Positions 9,877 to 19,041 of a DNA stretch of 64,000 nucleotides are shown piece after piece (the stretch's first letter is position 1; each line of letters starts with the position of its first letter). Under the pieces are notes generated by a model. That model saw only the letters and a program-made list of their open reading frames with translations. It had not been told where the DNA came from and ran no database searches. Position numbers and translations under genes: made by a program. The stretch is from an uncultured Fibrobacter sp. (GTDB lineage: Bacteria > Fibrobacterota > Fibrobacteria > Fibrobacterales > Fibrobacteraceae), in NCBI GenBank assembly GCA_900313675.1, contig OMSO01000002.1:1-64000 (forward strand). The letters run 5' to 3'.

Positions 9877-12800
9877 ATGAAGAAAGCTTTTGTATTGGCG
9901 ATGTCACTTCTTGCATCGCTTGCTTTCGCCGCCTTTGACGAAAGTCATTTCAATTATGGGCGGGAATGGCATGATTCGTTTAATGAAAATACCAGTTTTG
10001 CAGGTACGGGCCTTACTCACTTGACCATTTGGTTAGGGGATCATAGAAAAGATAGTTATGATCAGTGGTGGGAAGGAGCCATGGTGCGTGCATGTAGAAA
10101 AAATAATTTGACTCCGGTATTCTACGCTTATGTTATCGCAGAGTATGATAAGAAAAAAGGATATGAAGATTGTGACGTTGGTAATCCGAACCATTGTACG
10201 AATGGTGCGGAAACCATTCGTAATGAATGGGATAAAATTATTGCTCGTTATCGCTATTTAGCTCAAGGTGTAGCGAATGATTTCGGAACTTCCGGAACGA
10301 CTATTTGGCTGATAGAGCCTGACTTTTTCCAATATTCGGTTTCTGGTGATAACCATGAAACTCGCTTTAGTCAATTAAATGGGGGTATTCCCGATGCTGA
10401 GCTATGCGGAAACTATTTCAATGACATTGTGGCGACAATTAAGGCTGCTTTACCCAATGCTAAAATCGCAGTGGATATTTCTCCGTGGCTAAACGAGGGA
10501 ATTGTTACGTGGTATGCCAATTTTGACCAGAGCAAGGTAGACTACCTTTTTACCTCCGGCGGTCGAACCCAGGGCGGCCAGACCCGAATTCGTAGTGATA
10601 ACAATAACCTGTTGACCTGGGCCGGAGCCAGTGCTGCCATGGGAGGCAAGAAGATTATTGCAGACGATGGATACGGAGTTGGTGGAGGTGCCGAGGAAAA
10701 TTATGACGATTGGATGAACGTGGACAATCTGAATGCCCGCATTGCGGATGGCGTTATAGGGATATCGATCAAGGCTCCGGGTGATGCTTTTTACACCTTT
10801 GCGGCACAGCATCCCATTTCCCTTGGCGGTGGCGGAGGAAATTCTTCCAGTTCAACTGCACAGAGTTCTTCTAGTAGGCCGTCCAGTTCGTCGGCCAACA
10901 TTTCTCCAACTACGGATAAAACGCTATTAGTGGATAATTTTGAAGACGGGGATTATGTTTCCCTTTGGGGCGGTGAGTGGGGCACTTATAATGACAGTGA
11001 AAATGGTGGTGCCTCCACGATACAGATGTCAGTGTCTTCTGGAAACAATTCAGCTAAGGCTATTAAAGTTGATTATTCCTTGAATTCCGCAGGAGCCTTT
11101 GATTACAATCCCTTTGTTGGCCTTGTTGTGGATTTCAACGAAGATGGGTCTACGGAAAATTTAAACGCCTGTACATCTATTCAATATGATTACAAGGGCC
11201 CTGCACATAGATTTAGGGTGCAGTCAGATTTGAATGTTGGAGATAATTATCATGGTTTGGCCGTTTCGGCAAGTTCTAATTCCTGGAAAACCCAGATGGT
11301 GAATTGGAATAGTTTGACGCAGGAAACAGGATGGGGTACTGTTCAGTCTGTCGCTGATGTCCGTACACGAGCAAACGCCTTTAGCTGGCAGATACAATTG
11401 GCTTCGGGCTCTACGGGTTCTTTGCTGATTGACAATGTGAAGTGCTTGGGCCTCCCCGAAGCGGTATCCAGCAGTTCTTCGGCAAAGTCCAGTTCCAGCG
11501 TGTCATCCAGTTCTGCACGTTCCTCCTCAAGTGTTTCTTCCAGTTCGGTGACGTCTTCCAGCAGCGTTTCCTCCTCCAGTGTTTCGTCCAGTTCCGTCTC
11601 GTCTTCGAGCATGTCCAGCAGCTCGTCGGTGTCTTCTAGTTCCGTTGGGGAGGAATGGAATTCCAACACCGAGTTGACCATCAATAACAATGGTAGTGTG
11701 ACTATCGGTCAGTCCAACGAGTATGCTGCCGCCCGTGTTGTGACCAAGGGTCTGGGCAACGTTGTTTCCGGAGAATCTTACACGTTGTCCTTTGATGCTA
11801 CGGAGGGTTCAGGTGGCCAGGAAATGAATATGACGGTGGTTGTCGGGAGCTATTGCAACGATATTGCGACGATGACAGGTGGCAATACGACTCATGTTAC
11901 CTGTTCCTTTACCGCCAATGCTTCGGAGTACTTGGCGCTTACTCTTGGTATGCCCGGTAACCGTTGGGAACCGATAACTATCTCCAATTTCTCCTTTGTG
12001 GCCAACGTCGCGCCTGTCACATTTACCATTACCTTCAAGAACGGCAATGTCACATTGCAGACGGTAGAAGTGGAACAGGGTTCTATTCCTGAGTATACCG
12101 GGGCAGAACCGACAAAGACAGCAACGGCCCAGTACACCTATACGTTTAGCGGATGGGAACCTGCGCTGGCTGCAGCGACAGGAAATGCAACATATCAGGC
12201 TGTCTTTAATGAGGTGACAAATTACTACTCCATCAGGTTCCTGAATGACGGAGCGGTGTTGGCTACGCAATCTGTGGCCTACGGAACAATACCTGTATAT
12301 TCCGGTGCGACGCCCACCAAGGATGCGGATGCCGCTTACACTTACGCATTTGACGGTTGGAATCCGGAAATTGTCGCCGTTATGCAGGATAAGGATTATA
12401 CGGCCAAGTTCAAGGGAACTAAGAAAAAATATACTGTGATCTTCGTGAATGGTGACGGCACATCCAGCAGTAGCCAAATGGAGTACGGCGAAACGCCTGT
12501 CGCACCTGCGGGCAAGACTCCCGCCAACGATGCCCAGTACACCTATACCTTTGCGGGTTGGACTCCGGAAATTGTTGCTGTCACTGGTAATGCAACCTAC
12601 ACTGCGGTGGTGAATAGCACGGTGAACAAGTACACTGTAACTTTCGAGGACGAAGACGGCACGGTTTTGAAGGCTGCGGCAGAGTATGATTACGGTACGA
12701 GACCCGCTGACATCGAAAAGCCTTCCGATCCTACAAAGCAGGCCACGGCAGAATACACTTATACCTTTGCGGGTTGGAATCCTGAGATTGCTATGGTGAC

Positions 12801-14763
12801 GGGGGAGGCAACCTACACGGCCACGTACACTTCTACGAAGAACAAGTACACCATCACCTTTGTGAACGGTGACGGTACAGAGACCTCGGCGGAAATGGAG
12901 TATGGTACGGTGCCTGTGGCCCCCGAAAGCAAGACCCCGGCCAACACGGCCCAGTACACCTATGCGTTTGTAGGTTGGGATTCTGAAATTGCGGCTGTGA
13001 CAGGTGTGGCAACCTATACCGCCGTGGTGGACAGTTCGCTGAACAAGTACACTGTATCTTTCGAGGACGAAGACGGCACGGTGCTGCTGGCTGCGACAGA
13101 GTACGATTACGGCACGGCTCCTGCGGACATCGCAAAGCCCGCTGACCCTGTCAAACAGGGGACTGCGGGTGAGACCTTCGCCTTTGCGGGCTGGACTCCT
13201 GCCCTGGCTGCGGTAACGGAAGACGTCGTTTATACCGCCACCTATACCTCTTCTACTAATAGTTATACCGTGACTTTCGTGAAAGATGATGGCACGGTCA
13301 TTCAAACTGCTACGTATCCCTACGGTACCATCGCGGCCGACATTGTAAAGCCTCGGACCCCCGAAAAGCCCGCTACTGCGGAATACACCTATGAATTCAG
13401 CGGATGGAGCCCGAAGATTGCCGATGTTACGGGCAACGCCACGTATACCGCCACCTACAAGGAATTCAAGCGCAAATACACCATTACCTACCTGAATGAA
13501 GACGGATCAGTCTTTACGAAGGCGGAATACGAATATGGCACTCCGGCCAAGAGCCTTCAGCTTGCTGAAAATCCCACCAAGAAGGCCTCGGCCCAGTACA
13601 CCTACACCTTTACAGGTTGGACTCCGACTCTGACGCAGGTTACGGGAGAGACCACTTACACGGCGACCTTCAAAGCAACTGTGAATCAGTACACAGTGAC
13701 CTTCTTGAACTACGATAATTCTAAACTGCAAAGCTCCAAGGTGGCTTACGGCGAAATGCCTGAGTACATGGGTGAGACTCCGGTCAAACCCTCCACTGCT
13801 ACCTACAACTATTTCTTTGACTACTGGACTCCGGGCATAGAGTCTGTGACGGAAGATGTTTCTTATATGGCGGTGTTCCGCGAGGAAGCCGTTGTAATTC
13901 CTTCTAGCAGTTCTGTTGAGGAGTCTAGCAGTTCTGAAGAAGAGTCCTCCTCCAGCGAAGTTGTGGAGTCCAGTAGCTCTGAAGAAGAGTCCTCCTCCAG
14001 CGAAGTTGTGGAGTCCAGTAGCTCTGAAGAAGAGTCCTCCTCCAGCGAAACGGTTGAGGAGTCTAGCAGCTCCGAAGAGCAATCTTCTTCCAGCGAAGTT
14101 GTGGAGTCCAGCAGCTCCGAAGAACAGTCTTCCTCCAGCGAAGTGGTTGAGGAGTCTAGCAGCTCTGAAGCAGAGTCCTCCTCCAGCGAAGTGGTTGAAG
14201 AATCCAGCAGTTCCGAGGAAAGTTCAAGCAGCGGGGCAGAATCAAGTAGTTCTGTCGAAGAAAGCCCTTGCATTGCCTTTGTGAACGGTGTCGGGGGCTA
14301 TGCGGAACACTGCTATAATTCTGGTTTGAACAATATGACTGCGGAAACATGCTACACTATTTCCCCCACACGTCCAGGAAGTTTACAGTGGATGAATACG
14401 GATGCTTCAAATAGGGAATGGTGGGTGGAAACCTCTTGCCTTGACTTTGTTCCTCCCAGCTCCAGTTCTGCAACAACCATTGTGTCTAGCAGCTCTAGTG
14501 CAAGTAGCCCCGAAGCGTTCGTAGCGGAACTGCAGTCGCAATTAAAGGTTTCCTTCGCTCACAACAGCCTTGCGATTTATGCGCCTAGAGAATCTTTAGT
14601 TCGTGTGCAGGTGTTCGATATGTTGGGCAATCGTGTGAAGACTTTCCAGGAAACCTTCGTAGGGACCATGGAAATGTCGCTCCAGGGACTTCCGCAGGGT
14701 AGCTACATGGTTCGCGTTGTGACCGGAAGTTCTGCAAAGACCAGCCGTATCAACATACGGTAA
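9877..14763 (+). CDS. Giant secreted carbohydrate-active protein, unclassified N-terminal domain, T9SS cargo
   Basis: A 1628-residue protein starting at ATG 9877 with a signal peptide ending LASLAFA. The N-terminal domain (about residues 20-315; 9940-10830) reads like a secreted (beta/alpha)-barrel hydrolase: HLTIWLGDHR, TIWLIEPDFF, AKIAVDISPWL, KKIIADDGYG. I cannot place it in a GH family. It is followed by a CBM11-like module (LLVDNFEDGDY), a Ser linker, a beta-sandwich module shared with the preceding GH5 protein (TIGQSN ... VVTKGLG), nine InlB-type repeats (about 12010-13890), a 45-bp tandem Ser/Glu linker, a small four-Cys module (CIAFVNGVGGYAEHC) and a T9SS C-terminal domain (VQVFDMLGNRVKTF ... 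GSYMVRVV). The neighbouring cellulase suggests plant-wall breakdown. Confidence 0.85.
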   Translation: MKKAFVLAMSLLASLAFAAFDESHFNYGREWHDSFNENTSFAGTGLTHLTIWLGDHRKDSYDQWWEGAMVRACRKNNLTPVFYAYVIAEYDKKKGYEDCDVGNPNHCTNGAETIRNEWDKIIARYRYLAQGVANDFGTSGTTIWLIEPDFFQYSVSGDNHETRFSQLNGGIPDAELCGNYFNDIVATIKAALPNAKIAVDISPWLNEGIVTWYANFDQSKVDYLFTSGGRTQGGQTRIRSDNNNLLTWAGASAAMGGKKIIADDGYGVGGGAEENYDDWMNVDNLNARIADGVIGISIKAPGDAFYTFAAQHPISLGGGGGNSSSSTAQSSSSRPSSSSANISPTTDKTLLVDNFEDGDYVSLWGGEWGTYNDSENGGASTIQMSVSSGNNSAKAIKVDYSLNSAGAFDYNPFVGLVVDFNEDGSTENLNACTSIQYDYKGPAHRFRVQSDLNVGDNYHGLAVSASSNSWKTQMVNWNSLTQETGWGTVQSVADVRTRANAFSWQIQLASGSTGSLLIDNVKCLGLPEAVSSSSSAKSSSSVSSSSARSSSSVSSSSVTSSSSVSSSSVSSSSVSSSSMSSSSSVSSSSVGEEWNSNTELTINNNGSVTIGQSNEYAAARVVTKGLGNVVSGESYTLSFDATEGSGGQEMNMTVVVGSYCNDIATMTGGNTTHVTCSFTANASEYLALTLGMPGNRWEPITISNFSFVANVAPVTFTITFKNGNVTLQTVEVEQGSIPEYTGAEPTKTATAQYTYTFSGWEPALAAATGNATYQAVFNEVTNYYSIRFLNDGAVLATQSVAYGTIPVYSGATPTKDADAAYTYAFDGWNPEIVAVMQDKDYTAKFKGTKKKYTVIFVNGDGTSSSSQMEYGETPVAPAGKTPANDAQYTYTFAGWTPEIVAVTGNATYTAVVNSTVNKYTVTFEDEDGTVLKAAAEYDYGTRPADIEKPSDPTKQATAEYTYTFAGWNPEIAMVTGEATYTATYTSTKNKYTITFVNGDGTETSAEMEYGTVPVAPESKTPANTAQYTYAFVGWDSEIAAVTGVATYTAVVDSSLNKYTVSFEDEDGTVLLAATEYDYGTAPADIAKPADPVKQGTAGETFAFAGWTPALAAVTEDVVYTATYTSSTNSYTVTFVKDDGTVIQTATYPYGTIAADIVKPRTPEKPATAEYTYEFSGWSPKIADVTGNATYTATYKEFKRKYTITYLNEDGSVFTKAEYEYGTPAKSLQLAENPTKKASAQYTYTFTGWTPTLTQVTGETTYTATFKATVNQYTVTFLNYDNSKLQSSKVAYGEMPEYMGETPVKPSTATYNYFFDYWTPGIESVTEDVSYMAVFREEAVVIPSSSSVEESSSSEEESSSSEVVESSSSEEESSSSEVVESSSSEEESSSSETVEESSSSEEQSSSSEVVESSSSEEQSSSSEVVEESSSSEAESSSSEVVEESSSSEESSSSGAESSSSVEESPCIAFVNGVGGYAEHCYNSGLNNMTAETCYTISPTRPGSLQWMNTDASNREWWVETSCLDFVPPSSSSATTIVSSSSSASSPEAFVAELQSQLKVSFAHNSLAIYAPRESLVRVQVFDMLGNRVKTFQETFVGTMEMSLQGLPQGSYMVRVVTGSSAKTSRINIR
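12418..13251 (+). repeat. 417-bp tandem duplication of two InlB-type repeats
   Basis: Repeats 3 and 4 of the nine-repeat array recur as repeats 5 and 6, exactly 417 bp further on: TTCGAGGACGAAGACGGCAC occurs in both even copies. Odd copies share FVNGDGT, even copies share FEDEDGTVL and YDYGT.PADI.KP. Confidence 0.85.
13936..14070 (+). repeat. 45-bp tandem repeat coding for a Ser/Glu linker
   Basis: Starts of the unit GAAGAAGAGTCCTCC fall at 13936, 13981 and 14026. The first two units are nearly identical and the third diverges; weaker copies continue to about 14230. It encodes EEESSSSEVVESSS-type linker. Confidence 0.85.
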
Positions 14764-14782
14764 GCCTTTTGCTGACAGTACT

Positions 14783-15023
14783 TGGTGCTTAAAAGTGTGT
14801 AATGTGGAGTGTGTAGTGAGAAATGAATAATTCCCAATTTGTCATCTTACATTCCACATACCACATTAAATCCTCTTGTTTCTATCGGCCCTAACACCTA
14901 ATCGAAAAAATCTTAAGCGGATCCTCACTTTCGTGAGGATGACATTCCTCGTGCCCCGCACCCCACAACTCATAACTGACTACTCATTACTAATCTCACA
15001 TTCCACATTACCCTAACCACTAT
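14783..15023. repeat. Composite intergenic repeat block
   Basis: The spacer before azlC holds no gene. It carries GTAATGTGGAGTGTG near the left and its rough inverse CACATTCCACATTAC near the right, words such as ACTCATAACTGACTACTC, and a family A stem-loop at 14919-14945 (GGATCCTCAC TTTC GTGAGGATGACA). The same word families recur in other spacers of the window. Confidence 0.6.
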
Positions 15024-15041
15024 TTACTATCTTTGGCCCGT

Positions 15042-15740
15042 ATGTTTCTGAAGGGCGTGAAAGATGGGTTACCCATAGGCATCGGCTATTTTGCGGTGTC
15101 CTTCTCTTTTGGCATTGCTGGTTCCAAGTTTATGTCTTGGTTCTTGGTGACCTTCATCTCCATGACCAACTTGACTTCGGCGGGGCAGTTTGCGGGCCTT
15201 AACATCATGGTGGATGCCGCTGGCACTTTTTTGGAGATGGCTATCGCCACCTTCTTTATCAACCTGCGCTATTCCCTGATGGCCATCACCCTTTCCCAGA
15301 AGGTCTCGTCTGATTTTACGACACCTTACCGTCTGCTTTTGGCCACGGGAATCACCGATGAAATTTTTGCGGTTTCCATGTCCCAGCAAAACCGCGTGAC
15401 TCCCCGCTATTTCTTTGGCCTGATGGTGCTGCCCTATATCGGCTGGTCCCTGGGAACGCTCACGGGGGCCGTGTCTGGAGAGATTTTGCCCTCCTGGATT
15501 ACCAACGCCCTGGGAGTCGCCTTGTACGGCATGTTTGTGGCCATTGTGGTGCCCCCCTGCAAAAAACATCTGTCCACATTGATTGTGGTGCTGATGGCCA
15601 TCGCCTTGAGTCTTGCGTTCAAGTATGTCCCTGTGCTGCAGGGCGTCTCTTATGGCTTTTCCATCATCATCTGTGCGGTAGTGGCATCCCTCTTTGGGGC
15701 CATGTTCTTCCCGGTCAAGGAGTCAGACGATGAACCTTAG
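15042..15740 (+). CDS. azlC: AzlC-family branched-chain amino acid exporter, large subunit
   Basis: AzlC and AzlD form an inner-membrane exporter of branched-chain amino acids or their analogues. The protein (232 residues from ATG 15042; a TTG at 15033 is the alternative) starts with the family signature GVKDGLPIGIGYFAVSFSFG and has several hydrophobic helices, with FFINLRYSLMAITLS and ATGITDEIFAV as further typical segments. It overlaps azlD by 11 bases, so the two are co-translated. Substrate is inferred from family only. Confidence 0.9.
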   Translation: MFLKGVKDGLPIGIGYFAVSFSFGIAGSKFMSWFLVTFISMTNLTSAGQFAGLNIMVDAAGTFLEMAIATFFINLRYSLMAITLSQKVSSDFTTPYRLLLATGITDEIFAVSMSQQNRVTPRYFFGLMVLPYIGWSLGTLTGAVSGEILPSWITNALGVALYGMFVAIVVPPCKKHLSTLIVVLMAIALSLAFKYVPVLQGVSYGFSIIICAVVASLFGAMFFPVKESDDEP

Positions 15741-16050
15741 GGAATACTTTGCCTTCTTGATGGTTATGGCGGGGGTGACCTTCCTTTTGCGGGCAGTCCC
15801 CTTTGTGCTTTTGAAAGGGAAACTGAGCAATCCCTTTGTCAAGTCTTTCTTGGCCTACATCCCTTGCACGGTACTTGCCGCTATGACGGTGCCTGCCATC
15901 TTCTATTCTACGGATTCCATGCTGTCGGGCGTGCTTGCTCTTGTAACGGCCGTGGTGGCATCCCTGTTCCGTTTTGGGCTGGTGGGCGTTGCCCTGGTGG
16001 CCTGCTGCACGGTGCTTTTTATAGACGGCCTTTGGCCCATGTTCTTTTAA
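15730..16050 (+). CDS. azlD: AzlD-family exporter small subunit
   Basis: A 106-residue membrane protein, with about four hydrophobic segments and the AzlD features TFLLRAVPFVLL near the N-terminus and FVKSFLAYIPCTVLAAMTVPAIF. It starts inside the end of azlC and matches the usual size of the small subunit. The next gene starts 22 bases downstream, so a three-gene transcript with the ABC ATPase is possible. Confidence 0.88.
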   Translation: MNLREYFAFLMVMAGVTFLLRAVPFVLLKGKLSNPFVKSFLAYIPCTVLAAMTVPAIFYSTDSMLSGVLALVTAVVASLFRFGLVGVALVACCTVLFIDGLWPMFF

Positions 16051-16071
16051 TAATCTAGATTGGTGTGGCTT

Positions 16072-17475
16072 ATGGAATTCGGGCGTTTTGAAGCATTGAT
16101 TGAAAAGTTCCCTCAGGTGCAGATTTTTAGCACCGATGGTGCGGATCTGGACCGGGTCATTACCCATTTCTTGAACCAGCGCAAGAATGTCTCTACCATG
16201 TCCGAATCTATGCAGCGGAAAATCCAGCAGGCCTTGGCGCCATTTTGGCAGCAACGTTTTATCAGCTTGCACGATTCGGAGGCTCCGCTGGTCAAGAACC
16301 TGCTTTTGAACAAGAAGTTCTTTTTGCAGACGGACCGCTATATCGACGACGTGCCGTTTCCGGAAACGGATCCCGCGAAGCTTGACGAGGCCATGGTCAT
16401 CGCAGACTTGCCGATGGACATTCTGGAGAGAAAGCTCCTGAGCCTGTCTAACGGGGAACTCCGCCGGGTGTTGCTGGCCCGCATGTGGATGGAAAAACCG
16501 GAGTGGGTTTATTTCAACGACCTGTTCGGCGGTCTGGACCCGGAGTACCGCGTGCACTTGGCTGGCTGTGTGGCCGGTCTTGCCAAGCGGCAAAACTTGA
16601 ATGTGGTGGTACGCCTTGCCCGTGAAGACGAACTGATTCCGGAGATTCCCGCTTTTGTATTCGAGAACAAGGTGTTCAAGGAATACGCCGGTTCGTTGCC
16701 CGATGTGGCGGCCCAGCCGAAATTTCGCAAGGCTGAACTGACGGACTACGAGGTTGTTTGTCTTGCTAAACCCCAAAGCGAGCGTGCGAGCGACCTCATA
16801 CCTCATACCTCATCTCCCGAAGTCCTTTTCGATCTAAGAAATGTCAACGTCCGCTTCGGTGAAACGACGGTTATCAGGAATTTGAACTGGCAGGTCCGCA
16901 AGGGCGAACACTGGGTGGTCATGGGGGAGAACGGCGCAGGGAAAAGTACGCTGCTCGGGCTCTTGACGGCGGACCACCCCCAGATTTACGGAAACGACAT
17001 TACACTCCTGGGCGAGCGTCCGGGGCATGGCCTGAACATCTGGGACCACAAGGCGAAACTGGGGTTCTTCTCTCCAGAACTGGCGCTCCAGTACCGCGAA
17101 GACCTGAGCCTCTTGGAGGTGCTCTGCACAGGCTTTACGCCGAACCTCTGCAAGGCGGACAACACCACCTGGGAAGAACGGGCCAAGGCGAAGGAATGGC
17201 TTGCCTACCTGGGCTTTGAAGACCCCGAAGAAAATGTCCGCAAGCTTTCGCCCATAGACAAGCGGGTGATTCTTATGGCCCGAGCCGCTATCCGCCCGCC
17301 CCAGGTGCTTTTGCTGGATGAACCCTCCCAGGGGCTGGAGAAGGGCTATCGGGACAAGTTCTTCCACCTGCTGGACTTGCTCTCTAAAGAAACGACTATT
17401 ATTCTGGTGAGCCACTACGAAGAGGAATGGCCGCCTTGTATGACCCACCTTCTTCGCATGCCGAGATTTTCTTAG
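16072..17475 (+). CDS. Tandem ABC ATPase (ModF/PhrA-like) with repeat-derived insertion in the linker
   Basis: A soluble protein with two ABC ATPase halves and no membrane domain. The N-terminal half has a signature (LSLSNGELRRVLLARM) and a Walker B-like strand (WVYFNDLFGGLD), but I see no Walker A. The C-terminal half has Walker A GENGAGKST, Walker B VLLLDEPSQGLE and the H-loop LVSHYEEE, but a weak signature (LSPIDKRVILMARA). So the halves may complement each other. ModF-like proteins are linked to molybdate transport by neighbourhood only; no such genes are here. The linker (AKPQSERASDLIPHTSSP) is translated from a family C repeat. Start 16072 (ATG) preferred over TTG 16060. Confidence 0.85.
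   Translation: MEFGRFEALIEKFPQVQIFSTDGADLDRVITHFLNQRKNVSTMSESMQRKIQQALAPFWQQRFISLHDSEAPLVKNLLLNKKFFLQTDRYIDDVPFPETDPAKLDEAMVIADLPMDILERKLLSLSNGELRRVLLARMWMEKPEWVYFNDLFGGLDPEYRVHLAGCVAGLAKRQNLNVVVRLAREDELIPEIPAFVFENKVFKEYAGSLPDVAAQPKFRKAELTDYEVVCLAKPQSERASDLIPHTSSPEVLFDLRNVNVRFGETTVIRNLNWQVRKGEHWVVMGENGAGKSTLLGLLTADHPQIYGNDITLLGERPGHGLNIWDHKAKLGFFSPELALQYREDLSLLEVLCTGFTPNLCKADNTTWEERAKAKEWLAYLGFEDPEENVRKLSPIDKRVILMARAAIRPPQVLLLDEPSQGLEKGYRDKFFHLLDLLSKETTIILVSHYEEEWPPCMTHLLRMPRFS
16768..16816. repeat. Family C repeat inside the ABC ATPase gene
   Basis: CCCCAAAG, a G/C-rich core (GCGAGCGTGCGAGC), then CGACCTCATACC and two more CTCATACCTCAT words. Translated in the same frame as the rsmB copies, giving S.R.SDLIP. 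Confidence 0.75.
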
Positions 17476-17490
17476 ATGTGTAAATGATAC

Positions 17491-17579
17491 AAGTCATGCT
17501 GAGGAGTGTAGCGACGAAGCATCCAGGCTTGATTAATTCGGAACTGGATTCTTCGCCCCTGCTGGGCTCTGAATGACGT
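17491..17579. repeat. Intergenic repeat with inverted ends, GTCATGCTGAG / CTCTGAATGAC
   Basis: The 110-bp spacer is almost filled by a block starting AAGTCATGCTGAGGAGTG and ending GGGCTCTGAATGACG, with GAAGCATCCAG and CTGGATTCTTC forming an inner inverted pair. It looks like an extragenic hairpin element; only one copy is in the window. Confidence 0.6.
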
Positions 17580-17585
17580 TTAAAA

Positions 17586-18713
17586 ATGAAAGATATGCAG
17601 TTGAATGAACAAAATATTCTAAGCGCCCTCAAGGCCGTCCTGGATCCCGATCTGCACAAGAACATCGTGGAGCTGAACTTTGTACAGAATCTGAAAATCG
17701 AAGGGACCAAGGTTGCCTTTGACCTGGTGCTCACGACTCCGGCATGCCCCATCCGCGACCGTTTCAAGGATCAGTGCATTTCCATTGCGAAGGGTCTGGG
17801 CGCATCCGAAGTAGAGGTGACCCTTACCTCCAATGCCGGCCGCGTAGGCGATGCTCCCGAACAGCCCCAGGTTTCTTTCCTTGGCGAAGTTTCTCACATT
17901 GTAGGGGTGGCCTCTGGCAAGGGCGGGGTAGGCAAGTCCACGGTGACGGCGAATCTCGCCATGGCGCTGAGCCTCTCCGGCGCCCGTGTGGGGATTCTGG
18001 ACGCAGATATTTATGGCCCCAGCATGGGCCTCATGTTCGGTATCGACAAGGACCCCCAGGTTTTCGAAGACAATACCATCGCCCCGGTAGAAGCCAAGGG
18101 CGGCATTTCCATCGTGTCCATGTGCATGTTTGCCGGTTCCGAGAAGGCCACTATCTGGCGAGGCCCTATGGCAAGCCAGATGATCCAGCATTTCTTGAAC
18201 CGGGTGCGCTGGGGCAAGCTCGACTACCTGCTGGTGGATTTTCCTCCTGGAACGGGAGACATCCAGCTGACGCTGACCCAGAACTGCCCTATGGCAGGGG
18301 CCGTAGTGGTGACCACCCCGCAAGAGGTGGCTCTTGCCGACTGCCGCAAGGGACTTGCCATGTTTGATTCCGTCGGCGTGCCTGTAGTGGGTGTCGTGGA
18401 GAACATGAGTTATTTTATCTGCGATGGGTGCGGCAAGCACCACAACATTTTCCGTCAAGGCGGCGGTGAACGCATAGCCAAAAATTGGGGTGTGCCGTTA
18501 ATCGCAAAGATTCCTCTTGAACCTGCGGTTGCCGACTGCGGAGACGAAGGAACACCTGCGGTGCTTCGTTACCCGAATTCGGAATCGGCGAAGGCCTTTT
18601 TGCAGGCGGCAGATGCCGTTGTGCGTACCCTTTCGGTATTCAAGTCGGTCGGAGATGGCGTACTCAAGAACTTCAACTATGCCTTTGACGAACTTCCGGA
18701 GGAGGATGTATGA
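17586..18713 (+). CDS. mrp: Mrp/NBP35-family Fe-S cluster carrier ATPase
   Basis: Mrp (ApbC) ATPases bind and deliver [4Fe-4S] clusters to target enzymes in the cytosol. The protein has an N-terminal MIP18/DUF59 domain (residues about 8-85) and a P-loop domain with the deviant Walker A GKGGVGKST, DADIYGPS and a C-terminal CxxC pair (ICDGCGKHH) that bridges the cluster between two subunits. 375 residues, typical. Its stop overlaps the start of the DUF971 gene (ATGA), a common arrangement for these partners. The first ATG is used; ATG 17598 is also possible. Confidence 0.95.
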   Translation: MKDMQLNEQNILSALKAVLDPDLHKNIVELNFVQNLKIEGTKVAFDLVLTTPACPIRDRFKDQCISIAKGLGASEVEVTLTSNAGRVGDAPEQPQVSFLGEVSHIVGVASGKGGVGKSTVTANLAMALSLSGARVGILDADIYGPSMGLMFGIDKDPQVFEDNTIAPVEAKGGISIVSMCMFAGSEKATIWRGPMASQMIQHFLNRVRWGKLDYLLVDFPPGTGDIQLTLTQNCPMAGAVVVTTPQEVALADCRKGLAMFDSVGVPVVGVVENMSYFICDGCGKHHNIFRQGGGERIAKNWGVPLIAKIPLEPAVADCGDEGTPAVLRYPNSESAKAFLQAADAVVRTLSVFKSVGDGVLKNFNYAFDELPEEDV

Positions 18714-19006
18714 TCCAGCCCAAGAAAGTTTTCAGGACAAGAGATGGTAAGCTAGGCTTTGAGTGGAACGACGGAACACGAGGAGCATGTTCTGCCAGGG
18801 AACTTCGTCTCGCTTGCCCCTGTGCCCTGTGCGTAGATGAACATACCGGTGAAAAATTGCTTGACAATTCTACTGTTCCCGACGATATTAAACTGGAGAG
18901 GGTTCAATCCATCGGACGCTATGCCGCAGGCCTGTCCTTTAGCGATGGTCACCGTTCGGGAATTTACCCCTACGATAAACTGAAGGAATTGACGAAAAAC
19001 GCTTAA
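18710..19006 (+). CDS. DUF971-family protein, probable Mrp partner
   Basis: A 98-residue protein with the DUF971 pattern: RELRLACPCALCVDEHTGE with three clustered Cys, then IGRYAAGLSFSDGHRSGIYPYD. Homologous domains form the N-terminus of gamma-butyrobetaine hydroxylase, and free-standing ones are usually next to mrp; a role in Fe-S handling is inferred from that. It overlaps mrp by four bases and so is translationally coupled. Confidence 0.88.
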   Translation: MIQPKKVFRTRDGKLGFEWNDGTRGACSARELRLACPCALCVDEHTGEKLLDNSTVPDDIKLERVQSIGRYAAGLSFSDGHRSGIYPYDKLKELTKNA

Positions 19007-19041
19007 AAAACAATATTTACTCCGAATGTTTTGGAAAAATC

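Noticed and set aside
13900-14240. Regular 45-bp repeats that could be taken for a CRISPR array
   Set aside because: They are contiguous units without spacers and encode a Ser/Glu linker in frame.
14783-15023. Gene or small RNA between the giant protein and azlC
   Set aside because: The spacer is made of dispersed repeat words and a family A stem-loop; no frame or promoter-terminator pair stands out.
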